Assembly (NCBI GenBank): GCA_964019155.1
Contig: OZ025241.1
Span: forward strand, 89,029,728 to 89,093,727
From: Osedax fenrisi
Taxonomy: Eukaryota > Annelida > Polychaeta > Sabellida > Siboglinidae
DNA: 64,000 bases
Direction: 5' to 3'
Each line of letters opens with the position of its first letter. The first letter of the stretch is position 1. Below are positions 16,601-27,800 of this stretch, piece after piece. A program made the translations under genes and the position numbers. The notes beneath the pieces were generated by a model. The model was not told the DNA's origin, searched no databases, and worked only from the letters and a program-made list of their open reading frames with translations.

Positions 16601-18132
16601 TCATTTAGCCTCTCAATTGAAGAAAACCACGTCTGACTTGGAAGAAGTCAGCGTGCAATTAGCGAATCAAGAACGCCAAGCTCTCCTATTGGTCAACTAT
16701 CCTGAACTAAGTGGACCGACGAATATAGCTCCCACGCTTAATAGTTAGTTTAAACCACCGTATAAAGCTGTACAATAACGTGTAGAGCTGTACAAAGTAT
16801 TACGATACCGTACAAATATGTATAAAGGAGTACAAAGATGAGGTCGCTGTACAAATGAGTACAAAGTAGTAGAACGCCTAACAATCTGAATGTAACTTTA
16901 ACACATGCACGCACTAATCAGACATAACCTCAGTACACCTGTTGTACACCTAATAAAACACGATGTATGACTCATCATTCACTGCTATTGTTGATTAAAC
17001 TGCACAATTAGGAGTTGTGTATTAGTTTGATGAGTATGGATACCTTCAAAACTGATTTAGATTATTAATTATAACACTATATACTATTGATATTATTACA
17101 ATATCTATATACATTAACTATATTCAATCTCTGTAGTAATATTGTTATGTTGTAGTTTATATATATATATAAATTTTTGTTCTAATGTTCTAATATCCTG
17201 AAGATAATAATAATTATCCTGACGATAATAAATATTTAAATACTAATACAGGAGCCTCTCTTAGTATCGTTGAAGAAATGAACAATCAATACAAATCTAA
17301 CGAAATAAGAATTGAAATGCTGCAATTTGAGAATCAAAAGTTACGCAACTCGTTGGAGAAATTATCAAAAGTTTAACATATCTATAAATAGCATTTAGTA
17401 TTAACAGTTTAATAATTATTAAATATATTTCATTCTTTATCAAAACTTATTCAATTTCCTTTGTTTTATTAATCAATATACATGTAATTAGTTGTAAATA
17501 AATCAATCATTGAAATATATGAATTCACCACATAATAAGAATATATATATATATATATATATATATAGCGTGTACAAAATAGTGAATCCCTTACTTTAAT
17601 ATATTATAAATAAAAGTCGATAATATTAAAGATTAATGTTGTTGTTGTTGCTAACATTAATCCCCCCTCCTTTGACCAGCCGAGAGTACAACTATGGACG
17701 GACCACAGCGAAATAAAGACCACCACAGCCGAGAACAATGCACCTAACCGCGTAGATTGCGATAGGCTGATTGAAATCGACGACTTCAATTCGTCGTCGT
17801 CGTCGATTTCCGCCGAAATCGACGAATACTCCGATTTCGACAGATTGCCCGAAAACCTGGTGAGAAACACCGACGAAATTCTGCGCGACGGCGAATACTA
17901 CGGCGCCGCGAAGGTCATACAGAGGTCGAACGGAGACGTGCCGTACTCCCCCCATCAGCCCCATCGAAGCACTACTAGTAGCCGCGGTGGTGGAGGGGGG
18001 GTGGCTAGCGATTACAACGACCCCTCCGCCGCGCTCGGGTTCGACGTGAAGAGGTCATTTGTTATCGGACGAGGTCGCAGCTCGAGGACAGGACATCGGT
18101 CTCGGAACGATAATAGACCAAAGTTTAAATAG
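12131..18132 (+). CDS. CCDC157: CCDC157-like coiled-coil protein, last ten exons (596 codons plus stop)
   Basis: Exons: 12131-12247, 12689-12883, 13362-13538, 13788-13904, 14286-14382, 15276-15418, 15982-16167, 16557-16743, 17252-17370, 17680-18132. Phases agree at every junction and give one open frame of 597 codons including the stop. Exon 2 holds a cysteine cluster (PCESCHRCQHC). Exon 3 has NDLCRWTKVQCADLRLLSEH and VDPLRCEL. Exons 4-7 are charged coiled coil. Exon 8 ends in NYPELSGP. Exon 9 carries the C-terminal helix NEIRIEMLQFENQKLRNSL. The order WT/A-Q-DL-RLLSEH, YPELSGP and EIRI-LQ-EN-LR-SL is what I recall of animal CCDC157, a conserved protein of poorly defined cellular role; identity is from memory of the family. 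The last exon is GC-rich, low-complexity and possibly disordered. The exon 9 donor (AAA|GTTTAA) is weak, and without splicing the frame ends at 17376 two codons later. The N-terminal part lies left of the window or was lost to the LINE/microsatellite block. AATAAA occurs near 18267. Confidence 0.68.
12248..12688. other. CCDC157 intron with (TA)n
   Basis: AT-rich intron starting GTCAGT, with a (TA)n run at about 12250-12284 and several shorter TA tracts. No other feature seen. Confidence 0.6.
13539..13787. repeat. (TA)n microsatellites in CCDC157 intron
   Basis: TA dinucleotide run at about 13580-13622 followed by two imperfect copies of a short unit containing ATATACAGAATAAAT. The pyrimidine-rich segment CACGCCCCCACTGATACGCCCC precedes the next acceptor. 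Confidence 0.7.
14383..15275. other. Long AT-rich CCDC157 intron
   Basis: About 890 bases between exons 5 and 6. It contains two short (TA)n runs (near 14408 and 15199) and otherwise unremarkable AT-rich sequence. I see no exon or element. Confidence 0.5.
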
Positions 18133-19010
18133 ACGACGGCGTTGTATTTTAAAACGCTTATTTATATATATACATATACCGATATTGTTGTATGTAGTTT
18201 TAAATGTAATGCCATTATCAACTTTTATATATTTTTATGAAATATATTATAATAATAAATATAATTAATAAAATAAGTGAAAGTTTATATTTAAAAAAAT
18301 AATTTTCTAAATAATTAACATAGTAAGAGAAACAATATAAATGTATCTCGTTTATAAATATTTAAACAAACAATATGTAATTTTAATTTTTATAAAATGT
18401 TCTAAATTTTTAAAAATAACTTTTAAAGCTAATAATAACTGAGAAATGGAAGATTATATTCTAAATACATAATTACAAGTTTTACTTAGGATACTAAAAT
18501 AGAAATGTTCTCATTATATTATCAACGATCTTATCTTAAAGTCCTTGATATTATGTACACAAATAATCACTTGTTCATTATTTTTTAAATTATAACAATA
18601 ATTATTTTATATTTTAGTGTACTAATTACAATTTTTACTTAATTATGTAAAATTATACAATAATTATATAATTCAAAATTTTAATAATTTTGATGATAAT
18701 TTTAAAGAAAATAATATATATTTTATTATTATTTATTTAATAATAATTATATTTGTTTGAGCTAAAAATAATTCCATCAGCGATTATTTCAATGACAGAT
18801 ATTGTATCAAATACTACCTAAATGAGGAGGATATATTTTGTGTTAAATTACTGCCTACGTGAGGAGGAAAATGCTGCTAGTTAAATTATTGCCGTAACAT
18901 AGAATTAGAATATAGCTAGTAAGTTGTAATAACCCTAACCTTAATGTATGACGTATCACCTATTATGTGTGGTATGGTGTGGTGGTTGTGGTGGTGGATA
19001 ACAACTCACA
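18133..19010. other. Intergenic AT-rich sequence after CCDC157
   Basis: Very AT-rich 3' flank of CCDC157, with possible AATAAA signals near 18253 and 18267. No further coding or structured element is recognisable. Confidence 0.5.
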
Positions 19011-19260
19011 TCCATCAGCTCCCCAGGTTGCGGGGAAGGCACCTATATCTAGTGATTAGCTGCGAATAAGCAGTGCCGGACACAATCCAGAATCTCCTTT
19101 GCAAGGCATAGTAACTGTTATCCACTCTTTCAGGGTTACGCGAATACATCAGAAACAGGGTGTTGAATGTGGCGAGGCGTATTACTATATTTCTATGAAG
19201 TATTGTCTCAACAAGGTACTTAAACTGGTAGAGTACTGATAGCATGTGTGTGTGTGTAGA
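19011..19260 (-). other. GC-richer island of unknown nature
   Basis: A locally GC-richer stretch in AT-rich DNA. A minus-strand ORF (19015-19380) crosses it and ends with RNPERVDNSYYALQRRFWIV, then SGTAYSQLITRYRCLPRNLG. The composition is protein-like in the last 70 residues, but I do not recognise a family. It may be a fragment of a transposable element or of an old gene copy. There is no splice or promoter evidence. Confidence 0.25.
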
Positions 19261-19265
19261 AGTAG

Positions 19266-19912
19266 TAATGCTGTAAATGAACTCGGACTGTTCGAATAAG
19301 TAGTGAACTTTGATAAAAAATTCGGTTTCGAACTTAACAAATTTTGAACTTTGAATGCAAGTATCGAACTTTTTGTGCACTTATCGATTGATTTATACAC
19401 TTGATGCAATTTGCGATCATATGTTTGATAATATATTAAATTTAAGTTATCCAAAGAATCGATACATTCTTAATCTCAGTTATCCAAAGCATTGATACAG
19501 TCTCAATCTCGGTTACCAAAAGAATCGATGTAGATATTAAAAAACTAAAAATAATATATACATAAATTAGCCACCTATGGAAATAATAACATTTATTTAT
19601 ACACAGATTTTATAAGATATATATAGATTAATATTTATATCTATAATAAAGAATTACAAATTATTATTAAAATATAACATGAAAAGAATCGTTTGTACTC
19701 GGTTATATCTAGTAAGAGTCTCAATTTGATTTGAGCAGATTACCTAATAGTCTTGATTCGTGTTTTGATTGTAGAGTAAAAGTCTCGGGTAGACATGATT
19801 TACCCAAAGGCACGGCTCTATCAAAATACTTGGTGTAATTTATATACAATTATCGATACTTCACAAATTGTATCAATACTTCAAAAAGTAAGTTCATTTA
19901 CAGCACTAGTGT
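19266..19912. mobile_element. Candidate hAT-like non-autonomous element
   Basis: Ends form an inverted repeat: GCTGTAAATGAACT near 19270 and AGTTCATTTACAGC near 19890, with TAATG/CACTA-like outer bases as in hAT elements. The interior repeats a TATCCAAAG-AATCGATA unit (19448-19530) and CGAAC/GAACTTTG motifs. I could not find a clean 8-bp target duplication, so assignment is tentative. Confidence 0.4.
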
Positions 19913-21655
19913 TCCCTCATTTGCTTACATCAGCCATCGAAAGCAATTACCTATTATTATTAACATAAGTTTAGTTTCAGCTCTAATCATGCTACAATAG
20001 TCAGTGAGTGGGATTGTACATCTTAGCTGCCTCTTCATCCTGCAATACTATCAACTATGATATTCACTAGATTCAATTACTATTGTACCACTATCCCTTT
20101 CGTGGCTCTCTAATTCAACCTGTTGCATCCTATATTTGCATGGTAAGAATCTATTATCTTGTTTATGAATTTATTGTTACCGAATATTGGCTATAATAAT
20201 CAGAGGGATACCTATAAGCTATGTTTAGCCTATGCTAAGGATACCCTATTTTAATAAAATAATAATAATATTAGAAACAATCATTAAGTACAAACGTTTA
20301 TATTAACATATAGAAGATATGCATATCACATCTCGCAGCATTAATACAAGTTACACTTTGGTCTACTTATGAATGGAAACTATTTCTACTTGAATCTCTT
20401 TTATAGTTTTTCAAAAAACTTGGTATAATTGATGTTATTAAATATCTACAATTAATGACATTTAAACTAACTGTCTTATATTTCTCTTATTGTCTGATAT
20501 TAATATGATATATTTCATTAATAAATTATTAATAATAATAGAAAATTAAGTTGTATTACTATTTATTAATATTGTATTTAAAATATAATATCATTAGAAC
20601 TGGATCTCATTCTTATTACTTCCCACTTTTCCTTACTTATATGATTAACAATATTGTAATATTTAAATATTATTTTTTAAAATTGTGAAAAATAAAATAC
20701 GATAAAATTTGATTAACAAGAATAATTATATAAATGTGTCGATAAATCTATCTAAATCAATATTGCACCAATTACAAAGAGTAATCTATTCTTTAGTAGA
20801 CTAAGTTTTAGAAATGTAAATTAATTTACAATAAAATATATGCCTGCTTATACAAATATATAAATTACTATTTTTAGCTGCCGGAATATTTAAAGGCGAT
20901 AGTGTTATTTTTAATATTTTAAATGTATGTAGATTTTAGTCTATTTTTATTTATAACACATAACTATATGTGTATAAAACACATTCATTATGATATACAA
21001 TGAGATTTGAATAATACATTACATATTATATATGATATTAAAATAGTTATAATTAATATTAAATATTATATGTAATCACAATTTATAAATATTTGTGATT
21101 TAAATATCAAATATAAATAACTATTTAATAAATATTAGAAATATTAATAATAGATTATATAATTTATATTTTGCATCATCGATTTATTTTATAATCTTAT
21201 CAATAACTGTAAAACTGTTTACAAATATTATTTAAACTTTTATTTAATAGTCGAGCAATTATATGTACATATATATATATATGTATATGTAATACATATT
21301 ATGTATTATGTATAATACATATATACATATTATGTATATATTAATGACTATTATTGTATGAATTGCAGGAAGTTTAGGTACATTACATAGTCACATGTGT
21401 TTCTGTATTCAATCATTACAATATCACAAGTACATGTTACAATGTGTACAGACTTGTGATTGCAACCAATGATAATAGTTTAGCACCGAAAGAGATAGAT
21501 GGCAGCACTATCTATTCAGTATTATGTCATGAATAGGGAACACAAGTAATACATAAAACAGACGAATGACGAGTAATGAAATTATTATGGCGCAATTTGA
21601 TAATTTATTAAAAAAAATAATTGTATTCTTCATTTTCTCCATCTGAAATAAGTGG
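19913..21655. other. Intergenic AT-rich sequence
   Basis: No gene recognised. Contains short TA runs and the palindrome-like ATGTATATGTAATACATATTATGTATTATG segment near 21280. Downstream of the NLE1 stop (21656), it may include the NLE1 3' UTR. Confidence 0.4.
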
Positions 21656-21821
21656 TTAGATTAAACAATAATTCATTATTATTATTACCATGGATACCAA
21701 CATCTTCAGAATTTTGTCTTTTCCTCCACTAGCTACCCTTTGTCCATCGGCACTCCAATCCACTGCGTATACCTTTAGTAGTAGTGGTGGTGGTAGAGGT
21801 AGTAATAGTGGTAGATAGGCG

Positions 21822-21856
<35 letters not shown>

Positions 21857-22025
21857 GGTAGATAGGTGGTAGTAGTGGTGGTAGTAATAGTAGTAGTATT
21901 GGTGGTAGAGGTAGTATAATACGTTAATATCGAGAGAATTAATGTAGGAATATTGATTAAACGAAAATATTAATTATTTAGTTGTTATTAATATTAGTAA
22001 CGTACATAACATTATCTAGTTGTTG

Positions 22026-22059
<34 letters not shown>

Positions 22060-23427
22060 ATATATATATATATATTGTTATATATATATATAATTATCTA
22101 TAGATTGGTATCGCCATCTCCACATCAACATCTATGTCCTTACCTCATCGGCATGTCCCGGCAGATCTAGCATGATCTTGTGAGACTTAGTGTTCCACAC
22201 CTTCAGGGTGGAGTCTGCAGATCCTGAACACATCAGTCTCGAGTCAGCCGACCAGCATACCTGGTAGCATCTCTGTACGTGACCTCGGAAGGAGTACAGG
22301 TATCTGTAGAGGTAGTTGGGGTGGTAGTAGTGGTGGTGGTAGTTACGGTAGTGGTGGTGGTGGTAGTGGCGGTGGTAGTAATGGCGGTAGTGGTGGTGGT
22401 GTTGTGTATATAGGTAGTGGTGTAGTTGTGTTGTGTATGGTGATGGTGTGTATTTTATTTTATTTATATACAAATATCTGGTGGTTTTGACCTAATCTGG
22501 AGTGTTAACAAAAATGATCATAATAATATTAGCAGTAAACAATAAGTTAAAATCATCGAAAAATTATACAATAAATAGTATGTACGTGTGTGTGCGGATA
22601 GTATGTGTGTTTAGCAGTTCCGGGACCTTTCAGATATTATCTAGAAACTATATAATGATCAAATCATGTTCTAAATACTTTCAAATATTATGAATGATAA
22701 TATATGTACATTATAGAATATGTATCTGAATATTTTATATTTTATAGTACGAAATAAAAATTAATAATTTAAAGGTAACTGATTTATAAAATATAAAGAT
22801 TAGCTAATTATTTGGATCTGATATTTTTTTATAATATTTTAATACTATATTTTTAAATATAAGTAGAATATATAATTGTTATCTAGTTCTTATGATTCAT
22901 TTGTTAGTATTACTAATATTTTTTTAAGCTGTAAATCTTGGTATTATTTATTCTAGAAGAGTGGTATTTTTTTTCCATTAAGTTTTTATTTTTTTGAAAT
23001 AAATATACTTTTTAATTATATTTCAAAATAAATTTTGGAATAATCAATCAATCATTTAATTTAATTATAATTCAGCATTTTATTTATACACTCAAATTAG
23101 CATATATGCTCTGAGAATAAGAATAATATTTTATATGTGAAAATTTCATATCAATTTTATCATTTAGGAAAAATATGAATTAAAGAGATTATAGATACAA
23201 AAATAGCTTGTATTTGATTCCTAGTAAGAAATACTTTATGTTGCTTTAGTTGATATACAAATAATATAAATAAATAACTTTATTATGATATTAGATTAAT
23301 TTATTAAATTATGGTAACATTTTTGTAATATATGGAAACAATTATAAAAAGTTTTCCCATATACTATTTGCATCTGTATAAAATAATGTTGTTTTTAAGT
23401 ATTATAATATTACAATGAATTACAAAG

Positions 23428-23461
<34 letters not shown>

Positions 23462-24771
23462 TGGCTAAGGCGTCAGACACACAAGCAGTAGGACACGGGT
23501 TCGACCCTCGTCCGGACCATTAATTAATTTTATAAAATGGGTCTTAAAATATTATTTAGAAGTGATCTTATATAATTGTGTATAAATAAATGATCGGCTC
23601 TCGTTAAAACCATGGATGCCTTAACATGAGAGCCATATATGGTTATAAGTGAAAACTTCATCTAAGTTCCTGGATGGGATGAAAGGACTCCACCAAATAA
23701 AAATAACAATATATTAGTGTTGCAACCGGACCCTCATTTCATTGTATCAGTATCGTTCAATTCAAAAAATCTAAGTATCAGTATCGTATCAGTATCATAA
23801 ATAATGTTTTTAAGTATCAGTATTGCTTCAATATTATTGTTGAAAATTTTCAGATTTTTCACTCATTCGAAGTTTTCGAATAGTAATTATATACACTTCG
23901 AAGGTTTTAAATAGTATTATTTTTGTTAAATTAAGTATTCGAAGTTTTGATATAGTAAAATTATTCATTTCGAAGGTTTCAAATAGTAAAATTATTCATT
24001 TCGAAGGTTTCAAATAGTAAAATTATTCATTTCGAAGGTTTCAAATAGTAAATATATTCATTTGTAAAGCTACAAATAGTAAATACTAGTCGTACCCAAC
24101 CCTGCATTTCTCAGTTTTTGATTGTTTGCCTATCTATTATTTATTAAGTATAGCTATTCCTTATTCTACATTGCTATATACAATACAATAAATGTTAGCT
24201 AAAATACAAACAAATGTATATAATATTTTTTTATATTTCACAAATTAGTGGACAAATAATTTAAAAATACCAAAAATATATCAAAATATTACAAAATATA
24301 TTTTTAAAATATGTTCAAAAAATAATATAAAAAATATAATATTTATATATTATATATATAAAATATTTTTTATAAATTTTACAAATATTTAAAAATACAA
24401 TATAATATAGTGGAAATCAATTATGCTCATACATTATTTATATACAATCACTATTTATCTTAATTAATTAAATAAAGTTATTTAAAATAATATTTAATAG
24501 AGTTAAAAATGTTGTTCCAAAGACACTAATTAACTATATTTCCAATGGCTAAATTGGATTTTTAATATTTTTTTATTATTTTAATTAAAATGTTATATTT
24601 AACTAATTTTTTTAGTTTAAATTTAGTATCACATAACATGAAAATAGTATCAGTCCGATTATTACAAAATTGTAGGTGTATCAGTATCAGTCCGAATTTT
24701 TTTAATTTTAAAAACAGGTATCAGTCCGAGTCCGAAAACCAAATGTATCAGTCTGAAGTCCGGTTGCAACA

Positions 24772-24811
<40 letters not shown>

Positions 24812-27800
24812 AGTATATAGAGTTAGATTTTTAATCTAAATATTTTATTTTATATATAAACTGGCAACAAACTGAAAATGCCATATTTTGAAGCCAATAA
24901 GATAACGAAGAAAGAAAATACTAAATAAAAAAGAATGAAATTAAACAATTTCAATAAACTATATATATATATATATTTCTAAGTTATAAATTTGAATAAT
25001 TTATAAAAAAAACTTTAATATAAATCACTACACCTCAATATAAAGGATTATGTATCCAATTAAAACAATATAAGATATATATTATATATAATATATATAT
25101 TACATATAATTTATATATTACAGTAATATTTATTTTAACTATGGCACTACTGTTGTAAATATGCATAATATAGTAATAAGTCTATATATAATGACAAGAG
25201 TAAAGTAGAGACCTAGAAATTAGATTTATTATTATTTGTATTATATAGTTGATATGTGAGTGTGTATGTGTGTGTGTATGTGTGTGTGTATGTGTGTATG
25301 TGTGTGTAAGTGTGTATATGTGTATGTGTGTATAAGTATAATATCACATGTACTTACTTTCCTGTTCTTCCGTCCCAGATTTTAATACTTTTATCGAAAG
25401 AGGCACTTGCCAACAGTCTGCAGTCAGGAGAGAACTTCACATCGTTGATCAACTGCATGTGACCTAGTTAGTGAGATAATGTGCATATGACCTAGTTAGT
25501 GAGATAATGTGCATATGACCTAGTTAGTGAGATAATGTGCATATGACCTAGTTAGTGAGATAATGTGCATATGACCTTGTTAATGAGGTAATGTGCATAT
25601 GACCTAGTTAATGAGATAATGTGCATGTGACCTAGTTAGTGAGATAATGTGCATATGACCTAGTTAGTGAGATAGGTGCACGTGACCTAGTTAGTGAGAT
25701 AGGTGCATATGATCTAGTTAGTGAGATAGGTGCATATGACCTAGTTAGTAGTTACAGGTAGTGGTGTATAGTAGCTATAGTGCTACAGCTTACAAAGTGC
25801 CTGTTAGAATTCATACATCGTGCTTATAAAAATACGATTATTATAATATTATTTAAATGTTAAACATAAATACAATATGAATGAATTTAGGTATTTTATG
25901 CACTCTATTAACTATGATATTTGCGTAGTTCAATAATTAACGATTAAATGAATAATCTAAATTTATAATTATTTAAAAATTAAAAAAATTCAGATTATAA
26001 TTATAATTAAAAAAGTAATTCAAATTATATAATCAACATAGACAACTAGAACTATTGACAGATAACTAATCCTGACGGTAATACATCTCAGATATCAAGG
26101 TTACGAGATGACCTTGAGATGATGACCTACCTGTCAATCTAGCGACGGGTTTCTTATCGGTGGCAGGTGTCCACAGGAACATGGTGAAGTCATCAGATCC
26201 TGACACCATCATCTCCGTAAACTCTCCCTATGTTCCGTGTGTGTGTGTGTGTTATTGAGGTTACGGTATGGTTATAACTCTGCAGGGAGTAAGAGGGGGT
26301 GAGGTTGAGTAAGAGGGGGGTGAGAGGGGGAGGGAGGGGGGGTGATAGAAATGATTAAGGACCGGCTAAACATGAATTTGTACATGGTGAAGATGGGAGA
26401 TTTGTTATACTAAAAGTGCAATATATTCTGAAGTAAATGACTATATTTAGTTAAACCTTGTTAATTGTATTCAAATCTATAAATATAGAAAAGTTATAGA
26501 ATGATATGAAATGAGACCTACAAAACACTAATTTAAAAATTTCCAGTAACTAAGAGTAAATTTATTAATTATAAGTAAGAGTTATTTATTATGATTAAGT
26601 TCGTAACTTTTCCTATATATTTATCAAGTAGATCTTAATGATGTTAATACAGTTAAAAAAACAGTTTTAAAAAAAAAATTATAAATATTTTACTTTCATT
26701 TTAATGTATATTTGTATAGGGTTGTATTTATAAATGCTTATTTATGACACTTATGGTTACTTTTATGCATCACTACCGATATCATTTTAAAGATAATATA
26801 TTATTTTAAAAAATCATTCATGTTTCGCTGTTTAAAGAGTGTTAGTGAATGATTAATTCTCAAGTGTACTTTTCATTCCCACAGTCCCAGATTTTAATAT
26901 TTGTATAAAGAGAGGGATGAATGTGAGAGAAGGTAGGGAGGTAGAAGGGATAGAGAAATATATATTATATATATATACAAATGAATAGAAAGGGAGGTAC
27001 AATAGGTAACATCGATGACTTAGCTATGGTTGGCTACAGGCTCAACACCTTCACTTTCAACACCTTCACGAGCTCAACAGGTTCTCGATCAGATGTACAG
27101 TTATTAGTGTATGTGATTAGCACACACTGACTTATAAGTATCGGTGATGTCTGTTGACTTGACTGTATCATGCTTGTAATCATTGTGTCAATAAGGAATC
27201 GCAGTATTTATATATAGAAATATATCTGTCATCTACTTTCATCCGTATTAATGTAACTGTTATGCAACACTAAACTAAATTATGTCTACTTAATATTCAA
27301 GAACACTTTGTAATCAATAACTTATTTAATTAGCAAATATTTAAACGTTCTATTATATATTATATATATAGTTATCCATAGCGATATCACCTTAAGAGAT
27401 GTGATGTATATATTGCATGTAAACCTTCACTTTGTTGTATCTCTTCAGAGCTAATTCTTTCATTTCGTCAGCTGTGTGTGAGTGTGTATGTGAGTGTGAG
27501 TGTATGAGTGAGTGTATGTGTGTGATTGTGTGTGTGCATGTGTGAGAGTGTGTGTGAGAGTGTGTGAGTGTATGTATGTGACAATAATGAGAACATGGGT
27601 AAACATACCATAACCATAACTACAACTTACACTAGTTACAAAGATAATGAGGTGTATTAATGTTTCTAACTCTATATTCAGTTTGTGCTGACCTCCGAAT
27701 CATACTTCTCACTATTTCCTAATTCCATAATATATATCTAATGTAATCTCTTAGAAATCATAAGGGGATATTAGTCTATACACGATATATTATAACATAG

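Noticed and set aside
17604..17964. Minus-strand ORFs across the last CCDC157 exon
   Set aside because: Shadows of a GC-rich exon; the plus frame is continuous with the upstream exons by phase.
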